Source of the DNA: Aureibaculum algae
GTDB taxonomy: Bacteria; Bacteroidota; Bacteroidia; Flavobacteriales; Flavobacteriaceae
NCBI RefSeq assembly: GCF_006065315.1
Contig: NZ_CP040749.1
Coordinates: 248,001 to 312,000 of the forward strand
DNA: 64,000 bases
Direction of reading: 5' to 3'
Below the pieces are notes generated by a model, which was given only the letters and a program-made list of their open reading frames with translations, was not told the DNA's origin and ran no database searches. Positions 9,367 through 18,311 of the stretch are shown piece by piece (within the stretch, counting starts at the first letter, position 1; the number at the start of each line of letters is the position of its first letter). Made by a program: the position numbers and the translations under genes.

Positions 9367-9876
9367 ATGAATACCTTAGATATAATATTAGCCGCCTTGT
9401 TACTTTTCGGATTGGTCCGTGGATTTATGAAAGGTTTTTTTGTAGAAGTTGCCGGATTAGCAGCTTTGGCATTAGGACTTTACGGAGCTATTCATTTTTC
9501 ACATTTTGCATCTAGTTATATAGAGAGAAGTGTGGAATGGAATGACAAACATATTCAAATAGCTGCTTTTGCGGTGACTTTTTTGGTGATTATTATTTTA
9601 ATTTCATTAGCGGGTAAGCTATTGACAAAAATTGCGGATGTTGCAGCGTTAGGTCTCTTTAATAAAATGATAGGAGGTTTGTTTGGTGCGGCCAAAATAG
9701 GATTAATTCTAAGTGTAGTTTTAGTGGTTTTTAGTAAATTAAATAGAACAATCCCATTTCTTACGGAGGAGCAAATAGAGGAATCAGAATTGTACGAACC
9801 TGTCAAAGGTATTGTGCCGTTAATTTTTCCGAATATAGTTCAGGAGGATGAGGAGGCTAATGAAGATGAAGTTTAA
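9367..9876 (+). CDS. CvpA family membrane protein
   Basis: This 169-residue protein has four hydrophobic segments (about residues 5-20, 26-46, 65-85 and 100-122) and the CvpA-type opening MNTLDIILAALLLFGLVRGF followed by a short acidic tail. CvpA proteins are inner-membrane proteins first linked to colicin V production and now to envelope homeostasis; the molecular activity is not established. The stop codon overlaps the stop of the convergent PepSY reductase gene by two bases (9874-9875). Confidence 0.85.
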   Translation: MNTLDIILAALLLFGLVRGFMKGFFVEVAGLAALALGLYGAIHFSHFASSYIERSVEWNDKHIQIAAFAVTFLVIIILISLAGKLLTKIADVAALGLFNKMIGGLFGAAKIGLILSVVLVVFSKLNRTIPFLTEEQIEESELYEPVKGIVPLIFPNIVQEDEEANEDEV

Positions 9877-12077
9877 TAACAATCCATCAGTACAGCACTT
9901 TTGTTTTGATAATAACTTAGTGATTTTTTTAGGTATTTTTTACAAATTTCGTCTAGCATATTGGTAACCTCTTTCTGCATAACAACAGATCCACAAATCA
10001 TAACAACACCTTTATTTTTGAGAATTTCGGAAATCTTTTCACCGTCTTCTTTTAATACATGTTGTATATATAACTTCTCCTTTTGTTCTTGAGATAAAGC
10101 CAATCGTAGTGACACTAAGTTTCCTTTTTCTAGTTGTGCATCTATTTCCTTTTTATACAGATTAAAAGATTCCTTTTTCCGTCCACCCCAATAAAGATGT
10201 AAATCTGATTTTTTATTGTTTTCATGCATCATGCCTAAATAGGGGCCAATACCAGTTCCTGTAGCAATTAACACTACATTTTTTGCTTTTTTAGGAAGAC
10301 GGAAGCCTTTATTTTTTACAATACTACATTCTATTTTATCGCCTATGTTAAGGTTATTTAAACGGTTAGAAATATATCCTTTGTCATGCAATTTTACGCT
10401 AATTAAAATGGTGTTTCCATCTGATTTCCCAATAGAATAAAGACGTTCTCTATGGTCTTTATCACTTACAATTGATAATAAATCACCAGATTTGAACCTT
10501 ACTTTACCCAAGGTAACCTTTAGCTGAATCAAAAATGTGTTATCAGATTGTTCATCTGCTTTCGTGTTTTTGGTGACTTCAAATGTGTAGGTTTTTCGTT
10601 TCTTTTTATTAATAACAGTACTTGGTAAGCGAATATCTAAATTTTCCTTGTCTTTCCATTGCAGTAACCATTGGTTAAAAGATTCTAATGACTGATTGTT
10701 AATAGTAAAAACATTATCCAATCGGTTACTGTTAGCATGTTGTTGTAACATATCATCAACATCATACGCAAATTGACAAAAATCAGGATAAGCCAACGAG
10801 CCAAAACCTACAACGGAGTAATCAAAGGGCTTACCTTGTTGATGTGTTTGTAATAATGCATTGAATTTTTTTGCATTTGTAGGAGCTTCTCCTTTACCAT
10901 AAGTAGCCGTCATCACAACTAATTGTTGCATGTTTTTGTAACTTTTGTAGCTGTTTAATTCTGCTAAGAACGACTTTTTTCCAAGTCTTATTAATTCTGA
11001 ATGAAGGGCATTTGCAAAATGAAATGTATTTCCATTTTCGGAACCGATAAGGATTACATATTCACAAGCATCTTTTTTAAAGCGATTTTTAATTCGCGAC
11101 TTTCTGCGTTGCAAGGCAATGCTAAAACCAGAATACATGAAAAAAAGAATCCCTATACAGGCAAGTAGTAAAATAATACTCCAGAGAATGCTGGCTTGTC
11201 CAGTATGTAATATCAGGCTGTAATAAGAAATTAATGCGGTAAAGGGATAGTTAAACTCGCTAACAATAGTACCGTTAAATTGATTAACCAATACTTCTTT
11301 GTTCTTTAATTGCAGTAAAAAATAACTGTCTGGAAATTCTGCAAAAGGGAATTCTATTTTGCGAACATCAGATAATTTGGTGTTGTTAAATATTTCAAAT
11401 TGCGACAATGTTAATAACGACTCTTCTGCAAAAAGGGTGTCTTCTTGATGAACTATTTTTGATTTTGGAATAATAGCAAACTGCTCTAATGAAAGATAAA
11501 CACCGCTTATGGTGATAATGAGTATGGGAATTAACAACCATCTTCCAAATAGGGTATGATAATACGGATTGAATTTTTCTTTTACAATTGGCCTAAAAAA
11601 GCCACGAAAGCCTCCTTGCTTTTTAAAGATTAGGAAAATTCCTGTTATGCTAATTAAAAAAAGTAATAAAGAGGTCAGTCCAATAAAAAAACGCCCAATA
11701 CTTTTTAAAAATAACGAACGATGTAGGTTGGTTGCAAATTGAAATATGGAATTTGTTTCAGTAGGTTTTCCTAAATTCTCTCCAGTTTTAGGGTTAATGT
11801 AGAAGATTTCGTTATTGCCTTCTCCATCTATAATTGATGCGGTAACCCAATCATTTTTATCAATTTCTAAAGAGATAATTTCAGTATAATTTTCACGAAG
11901 TGTAGTTGCTATTTCAGCAACGGTAATCTCGTTTAAATTATTAGTTGTGTAAGGTTGTACACGATTTGAAATAGGCTCAAAAGCTAATATAATTCCAGTT
12001 ATGGAAGCGAGTAAGATAAAAATAGAAGAAGATACAGCCAAAACAAGATGACTGTACCTCCAAACTGATAATGTCAT
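9873..12077 (-). CDS. PepSY membrane flavoreductase (flavodoxin + FAD/NADPH reductase domains), XusC-like
   Basis: This 734-residue protein begins with a PepSY-associated membrane module (about residues 1-320; membrane segments near 8-30, 130-155, 175-200 and 295-320). A flavodoxin domain follows (about 340-480, IGSENGNTFHF), then a sulfite-reductase/P450-reductase-like FAD and NADPH module (about 500-734; RLYSIGKSD, IATGTGIGPYLGMM and a C-terminal YYQNKSAVLMDCY). It would carry electrons from cytoplasmic NADPH through FMN/FAD to an acceptor across the inner membrane. Its operon partners are a flavinylated DUF2271 protein, a DUF4374 lipoprotein and a TonB receptor. Reduction of an imported ferric chelate is the likely job. 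It is the last gene of the operon, 7 bases after DUF2271. Confidence 0.87.
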   Translation of the reverse strand: MTLSVWRYSHLVLAVSSSIFILLASITGIILAFEPISNRVQPYTTNNLNEITVAEIATTLRENYTEIISLEIDKNDWVTASIIDGEGNNEIFYINPKTGENLGKPTETNSIFQFATNLHRSLFLKSIGRFFIGLTSLLLFLISITGIFLIFKKQGGFRGFFRPIVKEKFNPYYHTLFGRWLLIPILIITISGVYLSLEQFAIIPKSKIVHQEDTLFAEESLLTLSQFEIFNNTKLSDVRKIEFPFAEFPDSYFLLQLKNKEVLVNQFNGTIVSEFNYPFTALISYYSLILHTGQASILWSIILLLACIGILFFMYSGFSIALQRRKSRIKNRFKKDACEYVILIGSENGNTFHFANALHSELIRLGKKSFLAELNSYKSYKNMQQLVVMTATYGKGEAPTNAKKFNALLQTHQQGKPFDYSVVGFGSLAYPDFCQFAYDVDDMLQQHANSNRLDNVFTINNQSLESFNQWLLQWKDKENLDIRLPSTVINKKKRKTYTFEVTKNTKADEQSDNTFLIQLKVTLGKVRFKSGDLLSIVSDKDHRERLYSIGKSDGNTILISVKLHDKGYISNRLNNLNIGDKIECSIVKNKGFRLPKKAKNVVLIATGTGIGPYLGMMHENNKKSDLHLYWGGRKKESFNLYKKEIDAQLEKGNLVSLRLALSQEQKEKLYIQHVLKEDGEKISEILKNKGVVMICGSVVMQKEVTNMLDEICKKYLKKSLSYYQNKSAVLMDCY

Positions 12078-12084
12078 AATGAGC

Positions 12085-12570
12085 TTATTTCTGTGGTAAC
12101 ATACGGATATATCTTATATAGCCTGTACCGTCTACTTTACTTTTTACACTTTCTGAAGTCAATTCAAAAGTTACGTCATCTGCAACATATTTTTGATCTT
12201 CAACAGCGGTTTCAAAACGAATTTTATATCCTTTATTTAATTTGTCATCATCAATTTTAATGACTTTAATGGTACGTTCTCCACCACTAATTGTGGCTCC
12301 AGTAATTGCATCGATAGTATTGGTTGTGTTTTCAAAATATTTCCACCAATTTGTTAAATCGTGATACCACTCATTATCATCTCCAATTACATTTAAAGTT
12401 TCTACGTAATTGCCCTTAGCATCCAATAATGAAACGGCAATATAAGCTCCTTCACCATCGTAATTAATAAGCTGAATCATGCATTTGTAAGAGGTGCTTT
12501 TGGCTACTGGACTGAAAGCAGCAAGCGTTAGTACCGTTACGATGCTTAAAATAAATAATTTTAATTTCAT
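12085..12570 (-). CDS. DUF2271 protein, probable covalently flavinylated periplasmic electron carrier
   Basis: The protein has 161 residues with a signal peptide (about 1-24, MKLKLFILSIVTVLTLAAF). The body matches the DUF2271 pattern, with the conserved NEWYHDLTNWW region at about residues 66-76. Residues 87-93 read D-A-I-T-G-A-T, matching the ApbE flavin-transferase target Dxx(S/T)GA(T/S); Thr93 would carry FMN. The codons for this site are at 12292-12312. It probably relays electrons from the PepSY reductase (7 bases downstream) to the periplasmic substrate. No apbE gene is visible here. A GTG at 12594 would extend the frame, but ATG 12570 gives a normal signal peptide. Confidence 0.82.
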   Translation of the reverse strand: MKLKLFILSIVTVLTLAAFSPVAKSTSYKCMIQLINYDGEGAYIAVSLLDAKGNYVETLNVIGDDNEWYHDLTNWWKYFENTTNTIDAITGATISGGERTIKVIKIDDDKLNKGYKIRFETAVEDQKYVADDVTFELTSESVKSKVDGTGYIRYIRMLPQK

Positions 12571-12584
12571 GTGTTTATATTTAT

Positions 12585-12640
12585 TGCCTGCCACGATGGC
12601 AAGCGTGGTTTTTTAATGGATCTCAAAGTAGCTCCGAGAT
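12585..12640. repeat. Short hairpin pair between ankyrin and DUF2271 genes
   Basis: There are two small inverted repeats in the 80-base gap: CCACG/CGTGG (12591-12595 and 12604-12608) and ATCTC/GAGAT near 12619-12639. There is no T-tract in the operon direction, so they may be mRNA processing or stabilising hairpins rather than a terminator. This is weak evidence. Confidence 0.25.
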
Positions 12641-12650
12641 TATTCACAAT

Positions 12651-14135
12651 TTATAACTTTAAAAATTCAATACTGTTTTTATCTAAAAGCTCGTTTTCTA
12701 GTGCCAAATCATATGAAGATTCTTCAAAGTCTGTTAAAATGCTTGTTTTGGCTCCTAACGCTATTAAATGTTTGATTATTTCTACATTTTTGGCGGTCAT
12801 TATCGCTCTGTGCAAAGGGGTAAGTCCATCATTGTTCTTAGCATTAATATCCAGTTTATGCTTAGCAATTTTATCTAAAATAGACGTGCTGTTTTTAATT
12901 GCGGCTAAATGATACAGGTTGTTGCCTTGTTTTTGAATATGGGTAAAATTCAGCTGTTTTTTTGTAAGTAAATCCCACTTTTGGTTAAAAGATTTTTCAT
13001 TACGTTTTGAATAAGAATCTACTAAGTAGAATGCTAGATTATTTCCATTTTCGTCAATAATATTTATAGCTGCTCCGTTGTTGATTAAAAATTCAACCAC
13101 TTCAAATGAATTTTGTCTTACCGCATTAGTCAGTGCTGTTTTGCCAAATTCATTTTTTGCATTTATATGTTCAGATTTGTCAACAAAATATTTTACTATT
13201 GCCAAGTCATTGCTATAAGCAGCATTCATTAATGGTGTATTACCTTCATTATCTGCCTTTGTTATTGGTATACCGTTTTCAGAAAAATAGTCAAAAATAG
13301 CTACCTCTTTATTTTTGTAGGCTAGATAATGCATTGGGTTTACACCTTGCTTATCAGAAATATTTGCTTCAATTCCTAGCCCTTTTAAATACTTGAAAAA
13401 TTCTAAACTATTGCCACTGCCACGACCTCCAATGGAAGCTATTAAAATAGCATTACTACCATCTGAATTAGTGTCCTTATACGAAATACCTTTTTTAATC
13501 AATTGCTCAATAATTTCTTTGTTTCCAGTTTTTGCGGCATAATCAATAGCATTATGTCCTAGTTTGTCTTTACTATTTAAGTCTAATCCTTTATTTGTAA
13601 AATAGTCTAACTCTTTTAAGTTCTTGGCTTTACCAATCAGCTGATGTAATGCGTTGGCACCTTTTGGATTGGTTTCATTTAGGGTGGCACCGTTAGCTAA
13701 AAGCAAGTTGTAAAGTTCAGGATTCGTTTGTCCACCTCCAGCTGCGAAAAGTAAAACAGTACTTCCTTTATCATCAAGGATGTCCGTTTTTGCTCCATTG
13801 CTGATAAGGTGTTTCATTACAGGTAAATTCCCTTTTAAACCTGCCCAAAACAAATAGGTACGACCGTCATGAGTAATCTTGTTAACATCGTTACCATCAT
13901 AGCTTAATAGATGTTTAATAACATCATCAGATGCATTGGCTAAAATGGCATTTACAGTAGCATCAAAGTTACTTGAGCTTAATGCTACGGCATCATTACC
14001 TTCTTTTACTTTTTGTACTACATCAGCAATTGTGGTCGTTGGTTTCCAGAAGTCGCGACTCCAAAAAATATTAGTTTGTTGTGCTGTAATAGTACTGGTA
14101 ATAACTAATAATATTATTGTAAAATATTTTTTCAT
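12651..14135 (-). CDS. Periplasmic ankyrin-repeat protein
   Basis: This 494-residue protein has a cleavable signal peptide (about 1-18, ending TITAQ). About ten to eleven ankyrin repeats run from residue 60 to the end; typical repeat text is NDGLTPLHRAIMTAKNVEII and EFGKTALTNAVRQNSFEVVE. Ankyrin repeats bind proteins. Its place in the Xus-like operon, between the DUF4374 lipoprotein and the flavinylated DUF2271 protein, suggests a periplasmic scaffold, but no direct function can be read. A strong hairpin (14152-14179) lies between it and the upstream gene, which may lower its expression relative to the receptor and lipoprotein. Confidence 0.82.
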   Translation of the reverse strand: MKKYFTIILLVITSTITAQQTNIFWSRDFWKPTTTIADVVQKVKEGNDAVALSSSNFDATVNAILANASDDVIKHLLSYDGNDVNKITHDGRTYLFWAGLKGNLPVMKHLISNGAKTDILDDKGSTVLLFAAGGGQTNPELYNLLLANGATLNETNPKGANALHQLIGKAKNLKELDYFTNKGLDLNSKDKLGHNAIDYAAKTGNKEIIEQLIKKGISYKDTNSDGSNAILIASIGGRGSGNSLEFFKYLKGLGIEANISDKQGVNPMHYLAYKNKEVAIFDYFSENGIPITKADNEGNTPLMNAAYSNDLAIVKYFVDKSEHINAKNEFGKTALTNAVRQNSFEVVEFLINNGAAINIIDENGNNLAFYLVDSYSKRNEKSFNQKWDLLTKKQLNFTHIQKQGNNLYHLAAIKNSTSILDKIAKHKLDINAKNNDGLTPLHRAIMTAKNVEIIKHLIALGAKTSILTDFEESSYDLALENELLDKNSIEFLKL

Positions 14136-14151
14136 AAGTTAAGATTAAATA

Positions 14152-14179
14152 TACTGCCCGATAATTAAATCGGGCAGTA
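14152..14179 (-). terminator. Intra-operon hairpin (attenuator or partial terminator)
   Basis: An 11-bp perfect stem, TACTGCCCGAT/ATCGGGCAGTA, flanks a 6-base loop. In the transcript of the minus strand it is followed by a T-rich but interrupted run (TATTTAATC). It sits between the DUF4374 and ankyrin genes, so it could terminate part of the transcripts or protect the 3' end of the receptor/lipoprotein mRNA. Confidence 0.55.
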
Positions 14180-14192
14180 AAGATATGAGAAT

Positions 14193-15464
14193 TTAATACA
14201 CTCCAAGGTAGAATGAGTCTGCACCATTATCAAGTTCGGCTCCTATTGTAAAGCCATCTGGTGATGTGCTTTGTGGATCGAACATATAGATGTTACCTGA
14301 TTCTCCAAGGGGAGCAATGGCCATATAGAAATTACCATCTTTCCCTAAAACACCAGATTGGTAATACCACATCCATAAATTATTAGGAAGATTTAACTTC
14401 ACGGCAGTTTTGTTGTATAGGTCGACTCTAGCAACACCCCAAGGCGTAGTATCGTCACTTCCACTTCCTATTGTAGCATCGTAATATGGAGCATACCCTA
14501 TTCCGTTACCTACATAGTACCAGCCATTAGCACCAACGTTAGTCATACTCAAAGCAGTTGATAAATCTAATTCATAAGAGTTATCATAAGCTCCATTTTT
14601 TATTTTAATAATTTTAGCAGGTTCTGCTGTTAAATGATAAATATCTCTCAATTCATCAGTATGGTAAACAGGGGCACGGTAGCCGTATGTAGAGCCTTGA
14701 GCTACTTCAGATTCTAATAAAGTTGGATTTTCTAAAGATGGATAATCAACTACTAATGTTGTGGCTTTATAATCAGTTGTGTTAATATTTTCATCAGTAT
14801 TTGGGTCATAACCTCTCTTGGCAACACCATAGTATGCCTTACCACCTTGGATAGTAGGATTGTCTATTCTCCAAATATGTAAGCCATCTTCCGTTTGAGG
14901 AATAATAACTTCTGACTTTTCTGCCAATGATAAATCAGCTAATTCAATACGTTGTAAAACGGCAGTTGCATCAGTACGCGTATAGATATCATCTACATAA
15001 ATGTGCTCAGTGTTTATAGTATGGACAAGGGCATCATCAGCATTAAGTACTTTCCATCTCGGATATGCCGTACCCATTGCAATTTGTACATTGGTTTCTT
15101 CTAGTTGCACATAATTAGAACCTCCTTTTATTTCATATTTGTATAAAAATCCACCTCCATAACTTAGGTTATATAAATATTTCCCAGATGGTGATCCGTA
15201 AATTCTTGCTGTACGAACAGAAGGAACCTCAAAACCTTCTCCATCAAATGAAATGCTTCCATTTGATATATCCGTGAAGGCTTGTGCATAAGTACCAGAA
15301 TTTCCTTCTGAACTTACTCCAAAAGCTACATTGTAATATTCCTGATTCCCTACCGGAATAGGTTCTTCTGGGTCGTCACTTGAGTCACAGCTTGTAAATA
15401 GTGCCCCTATTAAGGTTGCTGATAATAGCAATGATTTGCTTATTGATATTAAATTTGTTTTCAT
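14193..15464 (-). CDS. DUF4374 surface lipoprotein, XusB-like
   Basis: The protein has 423 residues with a lipoprotein signal peptide; the lipobox is LFTSC, followed by an acidic stretch DSSDDPEEP, which resembles the lipoprotein export signal of Bacteroidota surface lipoproteins. The body has the DUF4374 pattern (GFEVPSVRTARIYGSPSGKY, then repeated blade-like units), as in XusB, a beta-propeller siderophore-binding lipoprotein of Bacteroides. Its gene lies 34 bases after the TonB receptor gene on the same strand, the same pairing as xusA-xusB. It probably captures a ferric siderophore at the cell surface. The ligand is unknown. Confidence 0.85.
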   Translation of the reverse strand: MKTNLISISKSLLLSATLIGALFTSCDSSDDPEEPIPVGNQEYYNVAFGVSSEGNSGTYAQAFTDISNGSISFDGEGFEVPSVRTARIYGSPSGKYLYNLSYGGGFLYKYEIKGGSNYVQLEETNVQIAMGTAYPRWKVLNADDALVHTINTEHIYVDDIYTRTDATAVLQRIELADLSLAEKSEVIIPQTEDGLHIWRIDNPTIQGGKAYYGVAKRGYDPNTDENINTTDYKATTLVVDYPSLENPTLLESEVAQGSTYGYRAPVYHTDELRDIYHLTAEPAKIIKIKNGAYDNSYELDLSTALSMTNVGANGWYYVGNGIGYAPYYDATIGSGSDDTTPWGVARVDLYNKTAVKLNLPNNLWMWYYQSGVLGKDGNFYMAIAPLGESGNIYMFDPQSTSPDGFTIGAELDNGADSFYLGVY

Positions 15465-15498
15465 AATAATAGAAATAATTTGTGTTGATTTATTTGGT

Positions 15499-17919
15499 TT
15501 AAAATATGGGTCTATAGGTTAATTTAATGTAAAAAGACCGACCAGGTTTTTGCATTGCCCAGTTGTCAAAAACTTGTTCGTCTGTAATATTTTTAGCATT
15601 AAAACTTAGGGTGATTTTATTATTTGGTGCTGTATATGAAGCTCCAAAGTCATGTATCGCTTGTGTTGGTATATAGGCTTTTCCTGTACTGGCATAACTC
15701 TCCCAGTTTCTGAAAAATTCATGCGTATATCCGAAATTATAATTGACCGAAAATTTAGAGTTCTCTTTAAATAATTTACTGAACTTGTATTCTATATAAG
15801 TATTAGAAGTGAGGTAAGGTGTATTTCGCAATCGATCGCCATAATGGCCGTATTTGGAACCATTTTCATCATATCTTAAATTGTAACGGGCATTAAAGTT
15901 GGAAAAATTAGTCGCTACAAAAAAACGATTATCGTAATTGTATTTTAGTTCTGCATCAAAACCTGAACTCTTAACTTTTCCAAGATTTTCATAACCGTAG
16001 GTATCCGATATACTATTGCTTATTCCTCTAATAATTAGATCGCTAATGTCTCTAATAAAATAGTTAGCTTCTAAGTTAAAACTATGTTTGTTTAGAATGT
16101 AAGTGCCTAAAAGAAAGCCCAAATTAAAATTATTACTGTTTTCTGGTAGTAAGTCATAAGTTGGTTCTATTCCTCCACTTGTATTACCTAAAAGTTCTGA
16201 GTCACCAGGCATACGCACTGCCTTTTCTGCAGAGGTTAACAACGTTATTTTTGGTGAAACAGCATAAGATAGAGCAAGTCCATAACCATTAAAGTCAATA
16301 TCATTTTCATTTATCAACGATTTAATCTCGTTGTCTTCTCTAATACGATCTAAAAGTTTAACATGTTGTTTGTAATATTTATAAAATAGATTTGCTTTTA
16401 GTTTTTCATCTAGAAAATTACTTTCATAAGTAACACTAGCTATTTGTTTCGTAAGATAGCGGGTATCAGATAAGTCTTGGATTGATTGTGGTCGTAAAGG
16501 ATCGTTAACATCTCTCGTAAATCGGTTGAAGAAGTAATGCACCCCGATTTTATGTTGTGGATGGAATTGATATGAAATATTTGTTCTATTAGCAACATTT
16601 ACTTCTTTATTATTCTCTAGAGTCGCATCTCCAGCTTCTCCGCCATTACTTTGCCAATTGATAGGATTACCTTCATCATCCCTAATTATGTCACCCAGCC
16701 AATTGTACATTACAGACATGGTATCTATAACCATTCTATTTGTGTGCGAAAAGGAAGTGAATGTATTTGCAGACAAGCCTTTAAATAGGATGTCGTTTTT
16801 ACTATATTTTAGAGAAGCCATTTTGCTGTCGAGTTTGCTTCTTCTATTTCCATAAACAATATCCATAGTTGGCCCAGTCTGTATGTCGTTATCCATATCA
16901 GAAATCATTAAACCAAGTGTAATTTCATCGGCCCAATTTTTTGAAGTATAACCAATATTGGCTTTTAGACCTTTAGATTTATAAGCATCATGGAAACGTT
17001 CTGCTCTTACATATTCAACTTTTCCAGTGTTGGGGTCAATAACATATACATTATCTCCCCAAACTTCATAATTATTATCTGTACTGTTGTAAAATGTCGA
17101 AACGTCAACATTGAAATTGGTTTCTGGGTTTCTGTACCCCGCATCGATATTGACTTGATGCGTGTTAAAAGAGCCAAAAGAATAGGAAGCAGTTAAATGA
17201 GTGCCAATATTTTTTTTAAGAACGATATTGATACCTCCTCCCAAGGCATCTTCAGATAACGCTGCGGGTAAAACACCTTTGTAGGTCTCAATCCTTTCAA
17301 TCATAGCCGGTGGTATACTTGATAATGAAAAAGATTCGCCATAATTTCTAATTGGAATTCCATCAATAAAAATTCTGACAGAATTGCCTGTAAGTCCGTT
17401 AAGGTTAAAATGGGTGTGCGAACCTAATCCACCTGACTGTCGAATTTTAACTCCTGACGTGCGATTTAAAAGTTCAGTAGATTGTAAATTTTGAATTGCC
17501 ATTTCTTGCGTATTTACAACATCTATAGCATAACCTTTCTCTTTAATAAGTTTTCCCTTCGATTTGCTAACCACCATAACATCGTCTAGGGCAATTCCTT
17601 GATCATTTTTTAGAACAACCGATAAGTGGTCAGATTTTTTACTAAGATCTACTTTAATTGTGATGCCTTCAGTCTCAAAAGTTTTTATAAATACGGAGTA
17701 AATGCCAGCAGGTACATCAGAAAAAATAAAGTTTCCATTTTCGTCAGTGTAAGTACTTTTATTTAGCTTTTTAATATAAACCAATGCCATTTCTACTGGC
17801 GAACCATTTTTGTAACTCACTTTACCGGATAAGCTCATTAGGTTATCATTCTTAGTGGAATAGCAAAAGCTGTTCATACTGAAGCAAAAAGATAAAAATA
17901 ATAGAGGTAGCGTCTTCAA
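15499..17919 (-). CDS. TonB-dependent outer membrane receptor, XusA-like
   Basis: This 806-residue receptor has a signal peptide (about 1-20), a CarboxypepD_reg-like N-terminal domain (about 27-110, GKVSYKNGSPVEMALVYIKK), a plug domain (about 125-235; GLTGNSVRIFIDG and ALGGGINIVL) and a beta-barrel ending in FYIKLTYRPIF. The start is TTG at 17917-17919; the first ATG (residue 15) would cut the signal peptide. The DUF4374 lipoprotein and the PepSY reductase downstream indicate a ferric-chelate substrate. The promoter holds the -7 box TATATTTG (17950-17957) and repeated TCTTATTT boxes that may bind an iron or stress regulator. Confidence 0.88.
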   Translation of the reverse strand: MKTLPLLFLSFCFSMNSFCYSTKNDNLMSLSGKVSYKNGSPVEMALVYIKKLNKSTYTDENGNFIFSDVPAGIYSVFIKTFETEGITIKVDLSKKSDHLSVVLKNDQGIALDDVMVVSKSKGKLIKEKGYAIDVVNTQEMAIQNLQSTELLNRTSGVKIRQSGGLGSHTHFNLNGLTGNSVRIFIDGIPIRNYGESFSLSSIPPAMIERIETYKGVLPAALSEDALGGGINIVLKKNIGTHLTASYSFGSFNTHQVNIDAGYRNPETNFNVDVSTFYNSTDNNYEVWGDNVYVIDPNTGKVEYVRAERFHDAYKSKGLKANIGYTSKNWADEITLGLMISDMDNDIQTGPTMDIVYGNRRSKLDSKMASLKYSKNDILFKGLSANTFTSFSHTNRMVIDTMSVMYNWLGDIIRDDEGNPINWQSNGGEAGDATLENNKEVNVANRTNISYQFHPQHKIGVHYFFNRFTRDVNDPLRPQSIQDLSDTRYLTKQIASVTYESNFLDEKLKANLFYKYYKQHVKLLDRIREDNEIKSLINENDIDFNGYGLALSYAVSPKITLLTSAEKAVRMPGDSELLGNTSGGIEPTYDLLPENSNNFNLGFLLGTYILNKHSFNLEANYFIRDISDLIIRGISNSISDTYGYENLGKVKSSGFDAELKYNYDNRFFVATNFSNFNARYNLRYDENGSKYGHYGDRLRNTPYLTSNTYIEYKFSKLFKENSKFSVNYNFGYTHEFFRNWESYASTGKAYIPTQAIHDFGASYTAPNNKITLSFNAKNITDEQVFDNWAMQKPGRSFYIKLTYRPIF

Positions 17920-17920
17920 T

Positions 17921-17992
17921 TCTTATTTAGATTAATTACAAATAAGATGCAAATATATAAATATTTCTTATTTAGACTCATTAAAGATAAGA
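17921..17992. promoter_or_regulatory. Repeated TCTTATTT boxes around the TonB receptor promoter
   Basis: The 8-mer TCTTATTT occurs at 17921-17928 and 17966-17973, and inverted as AAATAAGA at 17940-17947. A near copy, AAGATAAGA, is at 17984-17992. The boxes flank the -7 element at 17950-17957. Two inverted pairs result (17922-17946 with an 11-base spacer and 17966-17992 with a 15-base spacer). They look like operator sites of an unidentified regulator. The rest of the gap to panB (17993-18257) shows no gene. Confidence 0.4.
17950..17957 (-). promoter_or_regulatory. -7 box of the TonB receptor operon
   Basis: The minus strand reads TATATTTG, matching TAnnTTTG, 30 bases upstream of the TTG start at 17919. 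It would drive the whole receptor-to-reductase operon. Confidence 0.5.
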
Positions 17993-18257
17993 AAATTTAT
18001 ATTTTTTTTAATTCGTCACGGTTTTTTTAAAACTCTATATTTCATAAGGGTTAAAGGCTGATGTTGTTGTTTTGTGAAGTGTTACTAAAATGATTTAAGT
18101 ACGATATTAAAAAGTGAATTATTTGATGAGAACAAAATGTATGCGTAAGAATTATGAAAAATAGATTGTCTAAATGTCCTTTAGATTTAATCTTTAACTA
18201 AAAGTCCAGTCATTATATAGTTTTTAACTATTTTTGAAATCAGAAAAAATATAATCG

Positions 18258-18296
18258 GTCTTTTGAGTTATAGACTTTGGTCTGTAGTCAAAAGAC
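18258..18296 (+). promoter_or_regulatory. Nested hairpin upstream of panB
   Basis: An outer stem GTCTTTTGA/TCAAAAGAC (18258-18266 and 18288-18296) encloses an inner stem AGAC/GTCT with loop TTTG. It ends 15 bases before the panB ATG, so folding could affect ribosome access. It matches no riboswitch class I know. It could instead be a palindromic operator. Confidence 0.4.
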
Positions 18297-18311
18297 TTTT
18301 AGCTACATAAT

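Noticed and set aside
18258..18296. Rho-independent terminator upstream of panB
   Set aside because: Only a short T-run follows the outer stem, and no plus-strand gene ends upstream that would need termination here.
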